Assembly (NCBI GenBank): GCA_003024985.2
Contig: PXIH01S0015013.1
Strand: one strand, 5' to 3'
Source: Euperipatoides rowelli
Lineage: Eukaryota; Onychophora; Udeonychophora; Euonychophora; Peripatopsidae
Length of the DNA: 10,632 nucleotides
Shown: piece after piece, positions 7,300 to 10,632 of the stretch
Position numbering within the stretch: the first letter of the stretch is position 1
How the letters are laid out: every line of letters starts with the position of its first letter
Program-made: the position numbers and the translations under genes
Notes under the pieces: generated by a model
Told to the model about the DNA's origin: nothing
The model's database searches: none
Seen by the model: the letters and a program-made list of their open reading frames with translations, nothing else

Positions 7300-7770
7300 T
7301 CTCTGAAGGCGATCTCATAAACTTCGCCCAAGGAGCATCTGAGCAGGGGACTGTCCTAGGGTTACATGTGGGGCACAGCGGTACTTAAAGAGTAGGTCAT
7401 TAAGTCTGATTTACATTAGGACTTTGGAGTCATCTGAGCCTAGCTTGGTTAGGACATTTTTGAAGGTATCTACAAATTTCTCCGCTTGGCCATTCGAGGC
7501 AGGGCTGTATGGCTTACTCTTGGTATGGAAGATTCAGTGATTTTTGCAAAATTGTCCAAACTGGTTGGATGTAAATTATGTACCATTGTCTGTGATGAGG
7601 TGGTTAGGGTATCCGAAGTGGGCGAATGATTTGTCCAGCTCAAGCCTGATGGATTCAGAGTTGGTTTCAGGTAGCATAGTGACCTTAGGCCTTTAGAGAA
7701 GGCATCTACCAGCACAAGAAAGGTTTTGCCTAGGGAGGGCCCATCAGGTCTAAGTGCAGTCCTCTACCAT
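7300..7770 (-). pseudogene. Gypsy integrase catalytic core, broken
   Basis: In life the integrase core would insert the element's cDNA into chromosomal DNA using a D,D-35-E triad. Visible pieces on the minus strand are DLMGP, then VLVDAFSKG near 7690-7715; ITDNGT with the second Asp (GACAATGGTACA at 7579-7590); SNGQAEKFVDTFKNVL with the Glu codon at 7480-7482; and KYRCAPHVTLGQSPAQMLLGR near 7310-7390. Thus the D, D and E codons can all still be located. They lie in different frames, separated by stops (for example right after DNGT and after DDSKVLM), so no functional protein can be made. The 246-nt frame at 7470-7715 is only one piece and shifts out of the domain frame after about residue 20. 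Confidence 0.87.
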
Positions 7771-7833
7771 GGCCCTCCTGGTCGGATCCAATGGTGCAAC
7801 GGAAATTTTGCTGGTTTTTTTTGCAAGGAGCTG

Positions 7834-7960
7834 GCAAGTTTTGCAAATTAGGGCTTCGTGTTCAATGTCACGGTCCATTTTCGGCCACCAGTAGATGGAA
7901 TGAGCCAGGAGCTTCATTTTCATGACCCCAATGTGTCCCCTGTGAAGTTCCTGTAGGATG
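7834..7960 (-). pseudogene. Gypsy integrase N-terminal zinc-binding (HHCC) domain
   Basis: Minus-strand translation gives ELHRGHIGVMKMKLLAHS, then IYWWPKMDRDIE, then CKTCQLL. This is the classic HHCC integrase zinc finger: His-x3-His at 7933-7944 and Cys-x2-Cys at 7834-7845, with the WWPxMDxDIE segment typical of animal Gypsy elements between them. All four metal ligands are retained. It lies between the RNase H and integrase core fragments, in normal Gypsy order. In-frame stops occur upstream (near 8095) and downstream (near 7750). Confidence 0.88.
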
Positions 7961-8159
7961 TAGTGGCATATTGATGTTGGGACGATGACCCTTAAACCCC
8001 ATAGAAGGCATCCATCCTGTAGAGAGAGTTGTTCCTCTCTAGTCTTATAAGGTGTGGGGGAGTGTCCTTGCTATATCTTGGACCGACCATGAGAAATTTT
8101 CTAGGAGTGGACAATCAAGATGTCATCAGGAAGTTCTTCTGCAGATGGATGGGCATCTT

Positions 8160-8657
8160 TTATGGGCAATCTAGAGATGGCATCGGATTTAATGTTTTCC
8201 TTAGAGGTTTTGTAGCAAATTTCATAGTTATATGCAGAAAGGATGACAGGCCATCTCTGGAGGCAGCTTGCTGCAATGACAGGTATTTCCTTGGTGGTGT
8301 GGAAAATTTGGGTCAGGGGTTTATGGTCAGTGAAGAGTACAAACTTCCTCCCAAAAAGGAATTTGTGGAATTTTCTAACTCCAAAAATGATGTCGAGGGC
8401 TTCCTTATCAACTGGCTGTAGTTCTGTTCAGGTTTGGATAAAGTTAGGGAGGTAAACATGGTTGGATTTTCAGAGCCATCAGGGAACTTGTGGGAAAGAA
8501 TAGCACCATTGCCCCAAGGGGATGCATTTGTGGTGAGGATAATGGGCAGCTTGGGGTTATAATGTGCTAGGGTTTCATTTGAGGTGATGGCCAACTTGAT
8601 TTGATCGAACTGTGTTGCTGCATCAGAGCCCCAAGACCATGTAGAATTTTTACACAA
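8160..8657 (-). pseudogene. Gypsy RNase H domain, catalytic residues lost
   Basis: RNase H degrades the RNA strand of the RNA/DNA hybrid during retrotransposon replication. The 345-nt open piece (8313-8657) has STWSWGSDAATQFDQIK, then LTTNASPWGNGAILSH, FPDGSENP and LSKPEQNYSQL. The family normally has Asp where this copy has Asn (codon 8526-8528, LTTNAS). The usual acidic EKEA segment after NYSQ is replaced by IRKPS. Beyond 8330 the domain continues in another frame with TDHKPLTQIF (Asp codon 8326-8328), an LQRWP segment, and SDAISRLP at 8164-8184, the conserved RNase H-to-integrase linker motif. It is clearly Gypsy and clearly inactive. Confidence 0.9.
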
Positions 8658-8665
8658 TAGTTTGT

Positions 8666-9139
8666 TCAGGGCAAGGTCTTGGAGGCAAGGTCGGGAATGA
8701 ACATCTTATAATAGCCTACTAGGCTTAAAAAGAAGTGTAGTTGATCCAAATTTGTTGGGGTAGGAGCTAAGGTGAAGGCCTTCACCTTGGAAGGGGAGGG
8801 TTTAATTCCTTGGGGGGAGATGATGTGGCTCAAGTATTCCACTTGATCCTTTAAAAAAAATTGCACTTCTCAAGGTTTAGGCGTACACTGGCCTTATCTA
8901 ATGCGGTAAATACCTTTTTTTAGTCAATTAAGTGGGACTCCTTGTCGGCACTGGCAATCAGGATATCAACTAAATAGCAAATGACATGATCGATGCCGGC
9001 AAGGATGGTATCCATAATCTGCTAAAAAATAGCTGGGGCGGATGCAACACCAAATGGCAGTCTGGTGATGCTAAATAGGCCTTTATGTGTATTTATGGCT
9101 ATGAGTTTGGTTGACTCTTTGTCCATCTGTACCTGTTGG
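8666..9139 (-). pseudogene. Gypsy reverse transcriptase, 5'-truncated and broken
   Basis: Minus-strand translation from 9139 gives YQQVQMDKESTKL, INTHKGLFSITRLPFGVASA and PAIF, then a stop (TAG at 9022-9024). In the same frame follow MDTILAGIDHVICYLVDILIAS, another stop (8920-8922), and a frameshift at the T8 run (plus-strand A8, 8853-8860). The last piece (8666-8866) has QVEYLSHIISPQGIKPSPSK and LSLVGYYKMFIPDLASKTLP. These are the RT fingers/palm and thumb/connection motifs of Ty3/Gypsy. The catalytic YLDD box is present as YLVD (8965-8976), so a metal-binding Asp has been lost. Everything upstream (gag, protease, N-terminal RT) is missing, ending abruptly at the 58-bp repeat. Confidence 0.93.
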
Positions 9140-9197
9140 TATTGCACCAAAATTATTTCCAATTTCTTAAACTTCCTAAAAAAAATCAATACCCACC
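9140..9197. repeat. 58-bp direct repeat, copy at the truncated RT end
   Basis: This partner of 6607-6664 differs at one position. It begins at the exact base where Gypsy homology ends (the Tyr codon of YQQVQ straddles the boundary) and ends with TACCCACC. Translated on the minus strand it gives no RT-like residues. The N-terminal part of the 61-codon frame at 9022-9207 is therefore chance read-through of this repeat. Confidence 0.97.
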
Positions 9198-9458
9198 TTG
9201 ATGTCATTTGAGGTACAGCTTTAAAATTACTTTTAGTTCTTTCTTTTTTTTACCTAAAATTTTGAGTATCAACACACTGTAGTTAAATTCCTAATAAAAG
9301 CAAAACAATAGATTAGCAAAACTCACATTCTCCATATTGTGACAAAATGAGTTTTTTATGTAATTTTGTTCTATGTTTAATCTCTGTGTAATTCAAGTCA
9401 AATAATAATATAAAATTACCATTCTCCTATATTTATTGAGTGACAAATATTGGATATG

Positions 9459-9560
9459 GTTTCTAAAGTCACATTCTCCACCATCAATTTAGCTGCTAAA
9501 GTCACATTCTCCTCTCAGTCAATAGGAAGCTTTGACTAGGTCATGGGGTTACTAGCTGTT
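9459..9560. repeat. Isolated early copy of the array unit
   Basis: TAAAGTCACATTCTCC occurs at about 9467 and again at about 9497. The second copy is followed by TCTCAGTCAATAGGAAGC and ACTAGGTCATGGGGTTACTAGCTG, matching the CCAAT-containing half of the downstream array unit. It lies about 200 bp before the regular array begins. Confidence 0.75.
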
Positions 9561-9758
9561 TGTAGTTCAATATTGCATTGAATGTTTGTTGGGCTAGTTG
9601 TGTCTTTCTGATTACTAAAGTTTACATGATTGAAAAATGGAATTAACTGTAAAGTAATCATGTTTCATGTTGTATTATTGTATTTTATCATGAATTGTGT
9701 TTGCTTCATCTTACTAGTAATTTTTATAGTGATTTAAATAAGACCACTGGTAGGTCTA

Positions 9759-10378
9759 TTATCTTATCAAAGTGTAAAATGTTGATTATTTTTGCTGTCA
9801 AAAGTCACATCCTCCTCTCAGCCAATAGGGAGCTTCCACTAGGACATGTGGTCATTATCTTATCAAAGTGTAAAATGTTGATTATTTTTAGTGTCAAAAG
9901 TCACATCCTCCTCTCAGCCAATAGGACGCTTCCACTAGGTCATATGGTCATTAGCTATTATCTTATCAAAGTGTAAATCATTTATTTTTGGTGTCAAAAG
10001 TTACATTCTCAAAAATGATAAAGTGCAAACTCTTATTCTCCAAATCTTGGTTGCAAAAGTCACATTCTCCTCTCATCCAATAGGAAGCTTCCACTAGGTC
10101 ATGCGGTCATTAGCTATTATCTTATCAAAGTGTAAAATGTTGATTATTTTTAGTGTAAAAAAATCACATCCTCCTCTCAGCGAATAGGAAGCTTCCACTA
10201 GGTCATGTGGTCATTAGCTATTATCTTATCAAAGTGTGAAACATTGATTATTTTTGTGTCAAACGTCACATTCTCAAAAACAATAAAGTGCAAAACTCTT
10301 ATTCTCCAAATCTTTGTTGCAAAAGTCACGTTCTCCAATATTTTAAGCAACTTTTTTACCATCTTAATGACTTTAATC
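9759..10378. repeat. Tandem array with two-type higher-order structure
   Basis: The unit start TTATCTTATCAAAGTGTAAA recurs at 9759, 9855, 9958, 10117 and 10221 (the last with GTGTGAAA). Spacings are 96, 103, 159 and 104 bp. Short units run: start, GTTGATTATTTTTAGTGTCAAAAG, TCACATCCTCCTCTCAGCCAATAGGAAGC, TTCCACTAGGTCATGTGGTCATTAGC. Long units (9958 and 10221) insert about 57 bp (TCTCAAAAATGATAAAGTGC, ACTCTTATTCTCCAAATCTT) before the CAAAAGTCAC core. The short+long pair repeats at about 260 bp (9855-10116, then 10117-10378), so short/long alternation is a higher-order unit. The last long unit loses its CCAAT half. Small frames at 9695-9976 and 10205-10393 only read through repeats. Confidence 0.9.
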
Positions 10379-10526
10379 TATTTTTCCTTGTGAATAAACA
10401 ATAAATTATTTATGACACATTGTAAATGAAAATTACAAAATAAGTTAAAACTGACTTTTCTTTTGATTTTTGCGTTTTTTTTGTTGTTTCCTCAAAATTG
10501 GAAGAAGTGAAGAATGTGAGTTTTGC

Positions 10527-10632
10527 AGTTAGACCCCTGTTTACATTCAAATCCTTTTCAACAAAGATTTTCTCAGTATTAAAAAATTATTCATTTAATC
10601 CTCACAGAAGCTAATGCAGGGAGGAAAAAATA
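10527..10632. other. Non-coding right edge, nothing recognised
   Basis: This is A/T-rich sequence outside the candidate inverted-repeat boundary, with no supported feature before the window ends. Confidence 0.5.

Larger units (their letters stand above)
9316..10526. mobile_element. Candidate non-autonomous element bounded by 16-bp inverted repeat
   Basis: GCAAAACTCACATTCT (9316-9331) and AGAATGTGAGTTTTGC (10511-10526) are exact reverse complements 1.2 kb apart. Just inside, CCA on the left is matched by TCA on the right. The block between them holds many copies of a related core, CAAAAGTCACATTCTCC, which differs from the terminal sequence mainly by G for C in the GTCAC/CTCAC position. Subterminal and internal repeats that echo the termini are common in DNA transposons. 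No target duplication was found and no transposase is encoded, so this is a candidate only. The alternative is that the right arm is just an inverted stray copy of the array core. Confidence 0.4.

Noticed and set aside
8029-8455. Two overlapping plus-strand ORFs (130 and 70 codons)
   Set aside because: Both are antisense to the Gypsy RNase H and linker region, where the minus strand shows conserved motifs (LTTNAS, TDHKPL, SDAISRLP).
9695-10393. Plus-strand ORFs of 93 and 62 codons
   Set aside because: They are translations of the tandem array. The repeated peptide ILSKCKMLIIF merely reflects the DNA repeat.

Overview
The window looks like gene-poor, AT-rich nuclear DNA from an animal. The evidence is a degraded Ty3/Gypsy retrotransposon, a small non-autonomous hAT element with an 8-bp target-site duplication, a tRNA-like Pol III relic, a MITE-like element and four separate tandem-repeat arrays. 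No open reading frame looks like a host gene. A marine invertebrate or a lower vertebrate is plausible, but nothing seen here fixes the species. One ambiguous base (N) at 5684 shows the window comes from a draft assembly.

Layout, left to right. 1-1371: satellite array with a unit of about 159-180 bp, eight full units, running off the left edge. 1372-2062: AT-rich unique DNA. 2063-2146: tRNA-like (SINE-head-like) relic on the minus strand. 2550-3156: four diverged units of a second tandem repeat (about 160-170 bp), abutted by a candidate MITE (3157-3437) with long imperfect terminal inverted repeats. 3941-4374: a 434-bp non-autonomous hAT element with a perfect 8-bp target duplication. 5313-6045: the most striking structure, a perfect 16-bp-arm hairpin followed by about nine units of 72-85 bp. 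Each unit is itself a long inverted repeat and most carry an octamer-like ATGCAAAT. Arm changes in several units are compensated on the opposite arm. The array contains an apparent assembly join: two identical 84-bp copies either side of the N.

6607-9197 (minus strand): a 5'-truncated, heavily mutated Gypsy element. Reading from 9139 down to 6677 it contains the reverse transcriptase palm, RNase H, integrase zinc finger, integrase core, integrase C-terminus, a polypurine tract and a probable LTR. The whole block is bracketed by a 58-bp direct repeat with one mismatch, far longer than any LTR-element target duplication. 9316-10526: a block bounded by a 16-bp perfect inverted repeat, holding a fourth tandem array with a 101-bp/159-bp higher-order pattern. 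The array's recurrent core resembles the terminal inverted repeat.

There is no operon or pathway. The retrotransposon is dead: stops, frameshifts and lost RT and RNase H catalytic residues are visible. The other elements are non-coding and would depend on enzymes supplied elsewhere. The best candidates for something undescribed are the hairpin-unit array at 5313-6045 and the composite element at 9316-10526.
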